NCBI GenBank assembly: GCA_016219375.1
Contig: JACRNC010000008.1
Location: forward strand, 144,125-208,124
DNA length: 64,000 bases
Direction of reading: 5' to 3'
From: Burkholderiales bacterium
GTDB lineage: Bacteria; Pseudomonadota; Gammaproteobacteria; Burkholderiales; Burkholderiaceae_C
In this document: one piece after another, positions 19,491-28,675 of the stretch
How the letters are laid out: every line of letters starts with the position of its first letter
How positions within the stretch are numbered: position 1 is the stretch's first letter
Notes under the pieces: generated by a model
The model's database searches: none
What the model was told of the DNA's origin: nothing
The model's input: the letters and a program-made list of their open reading frames with translations, nothing else
Made by a program: the position numbers and the translations under genes

Positions 19491-21983
19491 TCAGGTCTGG
19501 GGCGGCGGCTGCTCGGGCAGGGGGGCGGCCCCGGGCGCACTCGGCGTGTGCGACGCGGCTGGCGCCACGGGCGACAGCCTTGAAAATGATATCGAAACTT
19601 GCGCGCCGGCCACCTTGCGCAAAGGGCCTTGACTGTCGTCGGCCTGCGCGTCTTCGCGGTTGCGCAGGCGCACGACGGCGCCGTGCTCGTCGGCGATCTT
19701 CTTGACCACGGCCAAGCCCAGGCCGGTGCCCTTGGCCTTGGTGGTGACGTAGGGCTCGAAGGCGCGCTTGAGCAGCTTGTCGGCAAAGCCCGGGCCGTTG
19801 TCGACCACGGTCAGGCGCACGGCCTGCGGCTGGCCCTGCTCGTCGCGCTTCAGGGACGTGCGCACGCAGACATGGCCCGGCTCGTGAGCGGCGATTTCGG
19901 CCGGGCGCTCGGCCACCGCGTCCAGCGCGTTCTGCACCAGGTTGTGCACGACCTGGCGCAGCAGCGTGGGGTCGCCCTGGATCAGCGGCAGGCCGCTGGT
20001 GCAGTCGGCCGCCAGCACGCCGGCATCGGCCTCGTTGCCGTAGAGGTGCAGCACGTCGGCGACGAGGGCGTTGAGGTCCACCGGCTGCAGCCGCGCGGTG
20101 GGCAGCCGTGCGTAGTCGCGAAACTCGTTGACCAGCTGCTTCATGGCCTGCACCTGATCGACGATGGTGCCCACCGAGCGCACGAGCATGTTGCGGTCGG
20201 TGCCTTCCAGCTTGGTCTCCAGCTTGTGCTGCAGCCGCTCGGCAGAGAGCTGGATGGGCGTGAGCGGGTTCTTGATCTCGTGGGCCAGGCGGCGGGCGAC
20301 CTCGCTCCAGGCCTCGGCGCGCTGGGCGGAGACGACCTCGCTGATGTCGTCGAAGACGATCAGCCGCGCGGCGCCGGGCAGCGCGGCGCCGCGCACGAGC
20401 AGGGTCAGCGGCTCCTGCGCCGGGTCGAGCTGCAGGTCGTAGGACTCTTGCCAGTCACCGCGCTCGGCGCCGCGCTCGTCGCGGGTGGTGCCGCGGTCGT
20501 CGGCGCCCGCGGCGTCGCTGCTGCGCTCGGCCGGCTCGATCAGGCCCGCATGCGTGTTGAAGCGCTCATCCACCGCGCGGGCCAGGGCGTCCAGCCCGGG
20601 CACCTCGGCCAGCGCACGGCCGCGGTAGGCCGACAGCGGCAGGCGCAGGATGCGCGTGGCGCCGGGGTTGACCATCTCGATGCGGCCCTGCGCGTCGAAG
20701 ACGATGACGCCGGCGCTGAGGTTGTCGAGGATGGTCTGCAGGTTGGCGCGCGCGGCATCGAGCTCGCGCACGCTGCGCTCGGCCAGGTTGCGCGCATCGC
20801 TGAGCTGCTGCGTCATCGCGGCAAAGGAGCGCGTCAGGCCGCCAAGCTCGTCGCGGGTGGTGAAGACGGCCTTGGGCCGCAGGTCGCCGCGGGCCACCTC
20901 GCCCACGCCTTCGGCCAGCAGCAGCAGCGGCTTGGCCAGCTGCTGGCCAAGCAGCGCGGCCAGCAGCAGCGCGCCGAAGACGGCCAGGATCAGCGCCAGC
21001 GTCAGCGTGCCGATGTACATCTTGCGCAGGCCGTCGCGGGCCAGCGCACGCTGCTGGTACTCGCGATAGGCGCTCTGCACGGCCTGGGCGTCGGCGGCCA
21101 GCGCGGCGGGCAGGTGCTGCACGACCAGCAGGTAGCGGTCGGCGCTGTCCAGGCTGAAGCTGCCGGCCGGTACATGGGTGGGCAGCCGCGCCGGGATGCG
21201 GGCGATGGCGCGGATGCGCAGGTCGGTGGTGGCGCCGGGCGCGGGCTCGTCGTCCAGGCCCTCGACCACGGCGACCACGCTGTGCAGCCGCGCCTCGCGC
21301 AGCAGGCTGTCCACCGGGCGCTCGCCGCCGGGGCCGCCCAGGCGCAGGCCGCCGGCATCGCGCGCAGGTGCGGCGCCGCGGCCCAGCAGGCCGTCGGCCG
21401 GGTCCAGGCCGACGCGGGCGGTGGCCTGGCCGTGGCGGTCGAGCAGGGCCACGCTGCGCGCGCCCAGCTGCTCGCGCAGGCGCTCCAGCACCAGCGGCGA
21501 GACGGCTTGGCCGGCGGCCTCGCCCTCGGCCAGCCGCTCGGCGGCCAGCCGCGTCTTGCTGGAGAGCTCCTGGCTGAGCGTGTCCAGCGTGCTGCGGCCC
21601 AGGTTGATGCCGGCCTCCAGCGCGCCCTCCACGCGCACGTCGAACCAGCTCTCGATGCTGCGCTCGACGAACTGGTAGGACACGGTGTAGATCAGCGCGC
21701 CGGGCAGCACGCCCACCAGCGCGAAGATGCCCGCCAGCTTGAGCAGCAGCCGGCTGCCGAACTTGCCGCGCAGCAGCCGCACGCCCAGGCGGATGGAGGC
21801 CAGCAGGATCACCAGCCCGAGCAGGCTGGCGATGACCACGTTGACCCAGAACAGCCAGACGAAGTGCTCCTCGTAGGCCGCGCGGTTGTTGGTGGCCAGC
21901 ACCAGCATGAAGGCCAGCACCAGGGCCGCACCGGCGATGGCCACGCCGGAGACGGCCACGGCCCAGCGGTTGGCGGTATTCAT
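19491..21983 (-). CDS. NtrY-like membrane sensor histidine kinase
   Basis: 830-residue kinase with N-terminal membrane helices (VAVSGVAIAGAALVLAFMLVLA, FWVNVVIASLLGLVILLASI and a third at LLKLAGIFALVGVLPGALIY), a large extracytoplasmic region, another span (TLTLALILAVFGALLLAALLG), HAMP, a PAS domain (NLSAGVIVFDAQGRIEMVNPGATRIL), HisKA with His568 in RLAHEIKNPLTPIQLS and an HATPase domain (GTGLGLAVVKKIADEHGA). This is the NtrY layout. A GTG two codons upstream is an alternative start. It forms an operon with rsmB, the DUF4390 gene and the short NtrX. Confidence 0.92.
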   Translation of the reverse strand: MNTANRWAVAVSGVAIAGAALVLAFMLVLATNNRAAYEEHFVWLFWVNVVIASLLGLVILLASIRLGVRLLRGKFGSRLLLKLAGIFALVGVLPGALIYTVSYQFVERSIESWFDVRVEGALEAGINLGRSTLDTLSQELSSKTRLAAERLAEGEAAGQAVSPLVLERLREQLGARSVALLDRHGQATARVGLDPADGLLGRGAAPARDAGGLRLGGPGGERPVDSLLREARLHSVVAVVEGLDDEPAPGATTDLRIRAIARIPARLPTHVPAGSFSLDSADRYLLVVQHLPAALAADAQAVQSAYREYQQRALARDGLRKMYIGTLTLALILAVFGALLLAALLGQQLAKPLLLLAEGVGEVARGDLRPKAVFTTRDELGGLTRSFAAMTQQLSDARNLAERSVRELDAARANLQTILDNLSAGVIVFDAQGRIEMVNPGATRILRLPLSAYRGRALAEVPGLDALARAVDERFNTHAGLIEPAERSSDAAGADDRGTTRDERGAERGDWQESYDLQLDPAQEPLTLLVRGAALPGAARLIVFDDISEVVSAQRAEAWSEVARRLAHEIKNPLTPIQLSAERLQHKLETKLEGTDRNMLVRSVGTIVDQVQAMKQLVNEFRDYARLPTARLQPVDLNALVADVLHLYGNEADAGVLAADCTSGLPLIQGDPTLLRQVVHNLVQNALDAVAERPAEIAAHEPGHVCVRTSLKRDEQGQPQAVRLTVVDNGPGFADKLLKRAFEPYVTTKAKGTGLGLAVVKKIADEHGAVVRLRNREDAQADDSQGPLRKVAGAQVSISFSRLSPVAPAASHTPSAPGAAPLPEQPPPQT

Positions 21984-22023
21984 CGACACGGTGGGCGGCC
22001 TTCGGGCGTGGGCGGGCGGCGCC

Positions 22024-22776
22024 TCAGCGGCCGGCGTCGGGCACGGCCAGGCGGCGCTGCACGGCCAGGTCCCACTCGGACTGGCCGCTCAGGCCCACCT
22101 GCAGCGGGCGCGAGAGCTGGGCCGTGTCCAGCCGCCAGGCGAATTCGACGTAGTACTCGCCGTCGTCGCGTGCGGGCAGCGGCTCAGCCAGCTTCCAGCG
22201 CGTGCCGCGGCTCATGGCGGCCAGGGCCTCGGCCAGCGTGCCGTAGCGCTGCTGCAGCCCGCCGAAGCCCACGCGCCAGTCGCGCGTCAAGGGCTGCCAG
22301 CTCAGCCGCCAGGTGCGGCTGACGTGGGCGAGCGCCTCGTCGCGCCAGTACCAGCGGTAGCGCCACAGCCGGGCATCGGCCTCGAAGAACAGCGGCACGC
22401 CCTTGAGCAGGGCGTCTTCGACCAGGCGCGGCAGCTCGATGCGCACGGCAAAGCTCAGCAGCACGCCGTCTTCGCTGCGGGTGACGCTGGCGGCGGTCAG
22501 CTCCACGCCGCCGCGCTCGTTGCCGGCGGCGGCCTGGGCGCGGGCCGGGCGCGGGACGAGGCCGGATGCACCCAGCGCGGCGGTGGCCGCAAGCAGGGTG
22601 CCGAGCGCCCGGCGGCGGCCCGGCGAGGCGGGCTGCACCGCAGTGGGGCAGCCGTCAGCGCTCGCGCCAGGGCGGGGCAGAGGGCAGGAAGGCCCGGCCA
22701 GCCGGGATGGCCCGCAGGGCACCGCGGTCGGCAGACCGGGGCGGGGCGGGCGGCGGCGGGCGGGGCGGTTGGGCAC
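22024..22776 (-). CDS. DUF4390 family protein
   Basis: 250 residues. A basic, proline-rich beginning is followed by a hydrophobic stretch (LGTLLAATAALGASGLVPRPARAQA) that looks like a signal sequence, then a beta-rich domain with RSEDGVLLSFAVRIELPRLVEDALLKGVPLFFEADA and WRYRWYWRDEALAHVSRTWRLSWQPLT typical of DUF4390. The function is unknown; the family is almost always found between rsmB and ntrY in betaproteobacteria, as here. The true start may be an internal codon closer to the signal sequence. Confidence 0.87.
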   Translation of the reverse strand: MPNRPARRRPPRPGLPTAVPCGPSRLAGPSCPLPRPGASADGCPTAVQPASPGRRRALGTLLAATAALGASGLVPRPARAQAAAGNERGGVELTAASVTRSEDGVLLSFAVRIELPRLVEDALLKGVPLFFEADARLWRYRWYWRDEALAHVSRTWRLSWQPLTRDWRVGFGGLQQRYGTLAEALAAMSRGTRWKLAEPLPARDDGEYYVEFAWRLDTAQLSRPLQVGLSGQSEWDLAVQRRLAVPDAGR

Positions 22777-22809
22777 GTGGCGGAGGGCCGGCCGCGCCGC
22801 GGCGGCGGG

Positions 22810-24738
22810 TCAGCGCGTGGCGGGCGGGGGGCCGGGCGGCTTGTGGAGCACGGCGTAGAAGAAGCCGTCGAAGGCGCCCGGGATGGCGGCGGCCGGCGGC
22901 GGCGTGGACCGGGTCGAGTCCGTCGCGGGATTGTCGGCCACGCAGCCGATGTGACCGGGCGATGGCAGCAGCCGCGCGCCGGGCGTGCGTTGCAAAAACG
23001 CATCGACGCGCTCACGCCCCTCCACCTTGAAGACCGAGCAGGTGCAGTAGACGAGCCGCCCCCCGGGCGCCAGCAGCGGCCACAGCGCGTCGAGCAGCGC
23101 GTCCTGCGTGGCAGACAGCGCGGCCAGATCCGACTCCCGGCGCAGCCAGCGCACGTCCGGGTGGCGCCGCACGATGCCCGAGGCGCTGCACGGCGCGTCG
23201 AGCAGGATGGCGCCGAAGGGCCGGCCGTCCCACCAGGCGTCGGGGCGGGAGGCGTCGGCGGCGATCAGTGTGGCCTGGCGCGGGTTTGCGCCGGAGCCTG
23301 CGCTCACTTCGATGGCCCCGATGGGGGCGTGGCGCATGCCGCCCGCGTCGCTGGCGCGCAGGCCGGCCGTGGGCGGGGTCGTGCGGGTGGCCGTGGGCGG
23401 GGCAGTCACGTCGGCCAGGCGCAGCCGGCGCAGGTTTTCAGCCACGCGGGCCAGGCGGGCGGGGACGAGGTCCAGGGCGACGACCTCGATGTCGGCCCGC
23501 TCCAGCAGATGGGCCGTCTTGCCGCCGGGGGCGGTGCAGGCGTCGAGCACGCGGGCGCCCGGGGGCAGCGCCGGGAGTTGGAGAGCGGACAGTTGCAGAG
23601 CGGGCGATCCGGGCTCGTCCGCGGGCGGCATCGAGCCGGCTTCCGTCGCGGATGAGCCGGGTGCGGGGCGGCTGAGCTGCATGCTGACGTGAGTGCCCGC
23701 TTTCGCTGCATGGCTTGTCGCAGCTGCCTCCGTAGCGCTCCAGCCATCGACGCCCGGCCACAGCCCAGCCTGCCCGGCGAGCAGCAGCGGCGCCGCGATC
23801 TGGGCGGCAGCGTCCTGCACCGAGACGGCGCCCTCGTCCCAGCCAGGCAGCCGCTCCACCGGTACCGGCTGCTCCAGCACGATGGCGGCGTCGCCCAGCG
23901 CCCGGGCGGGGATGCCGGCCTCTTGCAGCCGGGCCAGATAGGCCGCGGGCGTGCCTTGGCGGATGTTGACGCGCAGGGTCATCGGCGCGCGGCCATTGTT
24001 CTGGGCCAGCACGGCTTGCCAGTGCTTGGGCCAGTCGCGCTGCAGGCGGGTGATCCACCAGGCGGGATGATTCCAGCGGGCGACCGGGTCGGCCTGCAGC
24101 GCCGCGGCCAGCTCGGGGGCCTCGCGCAGTGCGCGGCGCAGCACCGCATTGATCAGGCCGGATTGGGCCGGCGCGCTGCGCTTGGCCGCGCGCACCGCCT
24201 GGTCGACCACGGTGTGCGGCTCGTAGCGCGGCGCGTCGTCGGCCAGCGGGCCGTCGAGCGGCAGCAGGGCCAGAGCAGTGAGCAGCAGGGCGTCGGCCGC
24301 GGCTGGCGGCGGGCGCGGCACCAGGCGCTGGCGCAGCGCCTGCGCCGTGCCCAGCCGGCGCAGCGCATGCGAGGCCAGTGCCTGCGCCCCCGGCCGCAGC
24401 CGCGGCGGCGGCCCGGCCGGGTCGGCCAGCACCTCGGTCAGCGAGCGGCCGGCACGCACGGCGGCCACCGCGGCGGCCGCGTGGATCAGCACATCGGACA
24501 GCGGCGGGGCGCAGCGGGCGGCTTCTGCGGCGGCAGCATCCGGGGCCGACGCGGAACCGGGCGCGGACGCGCGTAGGAAGGCGGCGGGGCCCGCCGGCGG
24601 CGCCAGGCGCGGCGCGCGCCGGTCGGACGGCGGCCGGCGTTCCGCATGGGAGGCTGCGGCCGGGTCGCGCGCAGCAGGGGAACCGGGAGGACGGGGCCCT
24701 CGGGCGGGCGGACGGGGCTTGGGGGCGGAAGGCTTCAC
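22810..24738 (-). CDS. rsmB: 16S rRNA (cytosine-967-C5)-methyltransferase RsmB, with long extensions
   Basis: 642 residues with GTG start. The NusB-like domain (about residues 90-215) is followed by the methyltransferase core: SAM motif DACTAPGGKTAHLLE, DAPCSASGIVRRHPD, and the nucleophile cysteine in VYCTCSVFKVEG. RsmB is normally about 430 residues. Here about 85 Pro/Arg/Ala-rich residues precede the conserved part, and two low-complexity inserts occur around GWSATEAAATSHAAK and TAPPTATRTTPPTAGLRAS. The N-terminal extension may simply reflect a wrong start. First gene of the rsmB-DUF4390-ntrY-ntrX set. Confidence 0.92.
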   Translation of the reverse strand: MKPSAPKPRPPARGPRPPGSPAARDPAAASHAERRPPSDRRAPRLAPPAGPAAFLRASAPGSASAPDAAAAEAARCAPPLSDVLIHAAAAVAAVRAGRSLTEVLADPAGPPPRLRPGAQALASHALRRLGTAQALRQRLVPRPPPAAADALLLTALALLPLDGPLADDAPRYEPHTVVDQAVRAAKRSAPAQSGLINAVLRRALREAPELAAALQADPVARWNHPAWWITRLQRDWPKHWQAVLAQNNGRAPMTLRVNIRQGTPAAYLARLQEAGIPARALGDAAIVLEQPVPVERLPGWDEGAVSVQDAAAQIAAPLLLAGQAGLWPGVDGWSATEAAATSHAAKAGTHVSMQLSRPAPGSSATEAGSMPPADEPGSPALQLSALQLPALPPGARVLDACTAPGGKTAHLLERADIEVVALDLVPARLARVAENLRRLRLADVTAPPTATRTTPPTAGLRASDAGGMRHAPIGAIEVSAGSGANPRQATLIAADASRPDAWWDGRPFGAILLDAPCSASGIVRRHPDVRWLRRESDLAALSATQDALLDALWPLLAPGGRLVYCTCSVFKVEGRERVDAFLQRTPGARLLPSPGHIGCVADNPATDSTRSTPPPAAAIPGAFDGFFYAVLHKPPGPPPATR

Positions 24739-24880
24739 CGCGGCAGTCTAGGGCCCGGCGCGATGGCCCTTCAGCACCTTCGTCCGTCCCCGGGCAGCGG
24801 CGCTCAGGCCACTGGCGTGCAAGCCCGTTGGCCGGCGGGCGGGCCGGAGGGGCCCCACCCGGGCGGCCTTGCGCGCCGCC

Positions 24881-25804
24881 TCAGGCCGTGGTGCCGGCGG
24901 CAGGGGCACCCCGCGCCGCGGCCGCGGCTGCGCCGTGGCGGCTGGCATCGGCCAGGCCCAGCAGGGCGCGCGCTTGCTCGACGGTGGCGATCTCGCGGCT
25001 GGCGTTGCGGGCGCAGCGGGCCAGGGCCTCGATCAGCGGGCCATTGCCGCTGGCGCGCTCGCCGCCCGGCAGATAGAAGGTGTCTTCCAGGCCGGTGCGC
25101 AGCATGCCGCCGAGCTCGGCGGTGAGCTGGTGCACGGGCCAGATCTCGCCACGGCCGATCAGGGTGGTCTGCCACAGCGAGCCGGGCTCGCGGTAGCGCA
25201 ACAGCAGCCGCAGCAGGTCGCCGTCCACCGGCATGCCGGAGGCCACGCCCATGACGAAGTTGTATTCGACGCTGTCGCACAGCCCGTTGCGCAGGTACAT
25301 GCCGACCGAGCGCACGATGCCCACGTCAAAGCATTCGAACTCAGGGCGCGTGCCAGTCTCGCGCATCGCGTCCAGCATGGCCTTGACCTTGGCCACCGGG
25401 TTGTCGAAGAGCATGGGCGGCCAGGCCCAGCTGCCGTCCTCCTTGAGCTTGAGGTAGTTGAGGCTGCCCGCGTTGCAGGCGGCGATCTCCGGGCGCACGC
25501 GGCGGATGCAGGCCAGCGGGCCGCTGATGTCGGAGCCGACGACGCCGGTGGTGAGGTTGATGATGACGCCCGGGCAGGCTTGGCGGATGGCGGCGTCGAT
25601 CTCGGCAGCGACCTCCGGCTCCCAGGACGGCAGGTGGCCCAGACCGTCGCCCTGCTGGCGCAGGTGCACGTGCAGCATGGCGGCGCCGGCGTTGACGGCA
25701 TCGCGGGCGGCCGCGGCCATCTGGGCGGGCGTCACCGGCACGGGGTGCTGGCGCGGGTTGGTCAGCACGCCGGTCAGCGCGCAGGTGAGGATGGCGGCGT
25801 CCAT
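24881..25804 (-). CDS. Beta-keto acid cleavage enzyme family protein (BKACE, DUF849)
   Basis: 307 residues. Family members are zinc enzymes that split a beta-keto acid with acetyl-CoA, the founder being 3-keto-5-aminohexanoate cleavage enzyme of lysine fermentation. Visible marks are AGAAMLHVHLR with the metal-binding His-x-His, INLTTGVVG, MPVDGDLLRLLL and the late GLEDTFYLPGGERASGN. The ATG overlaps the stop of the biotin-carboxylase subunit (TGATG), so it is the last gene of the catabolic operon. No HMG-CoA-lyase-type gene is present, so this enzyme may perform the carbon-carbon cleavage step; that role is an inference. The substrate cannot be read from sequence. Confidence 0.86.
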   Translation of the reverse strand: MDAAILTCALTGVLTNPRQHPVPVTPAQMAAAARDAVNAGAAMLHVHLRQQGDGLGHLPSWEPEVAAEIDAAIRQACPGVIINLTTGVVGSDISGPLACIRRVRPEIAACNAGSLNYLKLKEDGSWAWPPMLFDNPVAKVKAMLDAMRETGTRPEFECFDVGIVRSVGMYLRNGLCDSVEYNFVMGVASGMPVDGDLLRLLLRYREPGSLWQTTLIGRGEIWPVHQLTAELGGMLRTGLEDTFYLPGGERASGNGPLIEALARCARNASREIATVEQARALLGLADASRHGAAAAAARGAPAAGTTA

Positions 25805-27858
25805 CAGGCTTCCTTGGTGTCGGGGCCGCTGGCGGCGGCCTGGGGTTCGGCGGGCGGCCCATCGGGCTCCAGAGCGATCAGCAGCGCACCGGCGGCGACC
25901 TGCTGGCCCACGCGGGCGTGCACGGCGAGGACGCGGCCAGCAGCCGGGGCGTTGAGCCACATCTCCATCTTCATGGCCTCGACGCTGGCCATTGGCTGGC
26001 CGGCTTGCACGGCGTCGCCCACGGCGACCAGCATTTGGGCGACCACGCCGGCCACGGGGGCAGCGGCCCGCCGCGGGTCCTGGACGGCGTCAGGCTCGGG
26101 CCACGGCGTGGCTTCCTCGACCGCGAACGCAGCACCATCGAGCGCCAGATGCCAGACGCTGCCGATGCGCACGGCAATGGTGCGGCGCTGCACGCCGTCC
26201 AGCCGGTAGCGCAGCACGCCCCCCGGGCCGGCGCCCGCAGCGTTGGGCAGGCCCTCGGCGGGCGGCAGCAGCGCCAGCTCGTGAAGGCGGCCGTCCAGCT
26301 CGGCCTGCCACTGCGCGGGCCCGCGGGCTGACAAGGCCACGCGGCGGTTCTGCCCGTCGCAGCGCAGCGTCAGGGCCAGCTCGGCGACGCTGGCCGAGCG
26401 CAGGGCCGGCCGCGCGGCCCCAGCCGGCGCGTCCAGGGGAGCGGCGCACAGCGCGGCGGCCAGCAGCCAGGCCTCGGCCGAGGGTGCCGGGCGGGCGAGC
26501 AGCGGCTCACCCTGCGCCTGCCAGCGGTCGATCAGCGCGGTGGTCATGCGGCCGGCGCGGAAGGCCGGATGCAGCAGCAGGTCGCGCAGGAAGCGGCCGT
26601 TGTGACGCAGGCCCAGCAGCGGCGCGTCCTCCAGGGTGGCGCACAGGCTACGGATGGCGTCGTCGCGGTCGCGGCCATGGGCGATGAGCTTGGCCACCAT
26701 CGGGTCATAGAAGGGCGTGACCTCGCCGCCTTCAGCGATGCCATCGTCGATGCGCACGCCCTCGCGCAGCGCATCGCGCGGCCGCCACCAGGCGATGCGG
26801 CCGGTCTGCGGCGCAAAGCCCGCGTACGGGTCCTCGGCGTACAGCCGCGCCTCGATGGCGTGGCCGTGCGGCCGCAGCTCGTCCTGGCGCCACGGCAGCG
26901 GCTGGCCGTCGGCCACGCGCAGCTGCCACTCCACCAGGTCCACACCCCAGACCAGCTCGGTGACCGGGTGCTCGACCTGCAGCCGGGTGTTCATCTCCAG
27001 GAAGCTGTGCCGCCCCTGCGCATCGACGATGAACTCCACCGTGCCTGCACCGCGGTAGCCGATGGCCCGCGCCGCGGCCACCGCGTCGGCGCCCATGCGG
27101 GTGCGCAGCGCCCCGTCGATCGCCGGGGACGGGGCCTCTTCGATGACCTTCTGGCGGCGGCGCTGGGCGCTGCAGTCGCGCTCGCCCAGGTGGACGACCT
27201 GGCCTTGCGCGTCGGCGAAGACCTGGATCTCGATGTGGCGGCCGTCCTCGACGAGCCGCTCCAGCATGAGCGTGCCGTCGCCGAAAGCGCTGTGGGCTTC
27301 GCGGCGTGCGCTGGCCAGCGCCTGAGGCAGCTCGTCGGCGTCATGCACCAGCCGCATGCCGCGGCCGCCGCCGCCGGCCACCGCCTTGACGAGCAGCGGC
27401 AGGCCCAGCGCGCGGGCCTGCGCAATGAGGTGGGCATCGTCCTGCTCGTCACCAAGGTAGCCGGACACCGTGGGCACGCCGGCAGCCTGCATCAGGCGCT
27501 TGGCGCGGGCCTTGTCGCCCATCGCGTGGATGGCCTCTGCCGGTGGGCCGACGAACACCAGGCCGGCCTGCTCGCAGGCGCGCGCGAAGCCGGCGTTCTC
27601 GGACAGGAAGCCGTAGCCCGGGTGCAGCGCATCGGCGCCGGTGCGGCGGGCCGCATCCAGCAGCGCGTCGGCATGCAGGTAGGACTCTGCGGCCGCCGCC
27701 GCGCCGATGCACACCGCCTCGTCGGCCAGCATGACGTGCGGGGCCTGGGCATCGGCCTGGCTGTAGACGGCCACCGTGCGCCAGCCCAGGCGGTGTGCCG
27801 TGCGGGCGATGCGGCAGGCGATCTCGCCGCGGTTGGCAATGAGCAGCTTGCTGAGCAT
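25804..27858 (-). CDS. Acyl-CoA carboxylase biotin-carrying alpha subunit (geranyl-/methylcrotonyl-CoA type)
   Basis: 684 residues: biotin carboxylase (MLSKLLIANRGEIACRIART, ATP-grasp loop KAVAGGGGRGMRLV, catalytic EMNTRLQVEHPVTE) followed by a BT-like region and a biotinyl domain with Lys630 in VEAMKMEMW. It carboxylates its biotin with bicarbonate and ATP and hands the carboxyl to the partner carboxyltransferase encoded three genes upstream. By order it corresponds to AtuF of the Pseudomonas geranyl-CoA carboxylase; LiuD (methylcrotonyl-CoA carboxylase) is the alternative and sequence alone does not separate them here. Four bases separate it from the hydratase gene. Confidence 0.9.
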   Translation of the reverse strand: MLSKLLIANRGEIACRIARTAHRLGWRTVAVYSQADAQAPHVMLADEAVCIGAAAAAESYLHADALLDAARRTGADALHPGYGFLSENAGFARACEQAGLVFVGPPAEAIHAMGDKARAKRLMQAAGVPTVSGYLGDEQDDAHLIAQARALGLPLLVKAVAGGGGRGMRLVHDADELPQALASARREAHSAFGDGTLMLERLVEDGRHIEIQVFADAQGQVVHLGERDCSAQRRRQKVIEEAPSPAIDGALRTRMGADAVAAARAIGYRGAGTVEFIVDAQGRHSFLEMNTRLQVEHPVTELVWGVDLVEWQLRVADGQPLPWRQDELRPHGHAIEARLYAEDPYAGFAPQTGRIAWWRPRDALREGVRIDDGIAEGGEVTPFYDPMVAKLIAHGRDRDDAIRSLCATLEDAPLLGLRHNGRFLRDLLLHPAFRAGRMTTALIDRWQAQGEPLLARPAPSAEAWLLAAALCAAPLDAPAGAARPALRSASVAELALTLRCDGQNRRVALSARGPAQWQAELDGRLHELALLPPAEGLPNAAGAGPGGVLRYRLDGVQRRTIAVRIGSVWHLALDGAAFAVEEATPWPEPDAVQDPRRAAAPVAGVVAQMLVAVGDAVQAGQPMASVEAMKMEMWLNAPAAGRVLAVHARVGQQVAAGALLIALEPDGPPAEPQAAASGPDTKEA

Positions 27859-27862
27859 GGCC

Positions 27863-28675
27863 TCAGGCGGACGGAGCCCAGGACGGCGGGCGCTTCTGCA
27901 CGAAGGCGGCCGTGCCCTCCTGGCCCTCGGCGCTGCGCACCGCGCGCGCGAAGACGGCCGCCGCCTCGTCCACCAGCTCGGCGGCGCGGCGCCCACGGCA
28001 GCGCGCCAGCAGGGCCTTCGTCTCGGCCAGGGCGCCGGGGGCACAGCGCAGGATGTCGCCCAGCACGCGTGCCAGCGCGGCCTCCAGCGCCGCGGCGTCG
28101 GCTGCCAGCTCGTGGATGAGCCGCAGCCCCGCAGCCGCGCGGGCGTCCAGACGCACGCCCGTCAGGGCCAGGCGGCGGGCCTCGGCCAGGCCCAGTCGCT
28201 CGACCAGGAAGGGCGCGATCTGCGCCGGCACCAGGCCCAGCGAGGTCTCCGGCAGGCGGAAGACGGCGCTGTCATCGGCCAGCACCACGTCGGCCACGCA
28301 GGCCAGGCCCAGGCCCCCGCCCATGACCGCGCCCTGCAGCACGGCCACCACCGGCAGCCGTGTGTCGGCATAAGCCACGCAAAGCCGGCCGAAGGCGGCG
28401 TTGACCTCGGCAACGGGGTCGCTGTCGGACTGCGCGGGGTTCAGGCGGGCGCGGGCCATATCGGCGAGGTCGCCGCCGGCACAGAAGTGCCCGCCCGCGC
28501 CGCGCAGCACGATGGCGCGGGCGCCGCTGTCGGCTTCGGCGTGGCTGAGGGCCTGCAGCAGCTCGCCGACCATGGTCAGCGACATGGCGTTGCGGGCCGC
28601 GGGGCGGTTGAGCGTGATCGTCCACACGCCCGCATCGCAGGCGGCGGTGATCGCGGTGTAGGCGGGCGCGTCCAT
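27863..28675 (-). CDS. Enoyl-CoA hydratase/isomerase family protein (AtuE/LiuC-like)
   Basis: 270 residues of the crotonase fold. Oxyanion-hole segments are RGAGGHFCAGGDLADMA (about residue 60) and GAVMGGGLGLACVADVVLA (about residue 110), with the candidate catalytic Glu in LPETSLGLVPAQIAPFLVERLG. In the atu and liu pathways this step hydrates the carboxylated glutaconyl-CoA (isohexenylglutaconyl- or methylglutaconyl-CoA). ATG overlaps the stop of the upstream dehydrogenase as TGATG. Placed between the AtuD-like and AtuF-like genes, as AtuE is. Confidence 0.87.
   Translation of the reverse strand: MDAPAYTAITAACDAGVWTITLNRPAARNAMSLTMVGELLQALSHAEADSGARAIVLRGAGGHFCAGGDLADMARARLNPAQSDSDPVAEVNAAFGRLCVAYADTRLPVVAVLQGAVMGGGLGLACVADVVLADDSAVFRLPETSLGLVPAQIAPFLVERLGLAEARRLALTGVRLDARAAAGLRLIHELAADAAALEAALARVLGDILRCAPGALAETKALLARCRGRRAAELVDEAAAVFARAVRSAEGQEGTAAFVQKRPPSWAPSA

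Noticed and set aside
19599..22322. A 907-codon open frame opposite the NtrY-like kinase
   Set aside because: Same kind of antisense shadow; the minus strand carries all kinase motifs.
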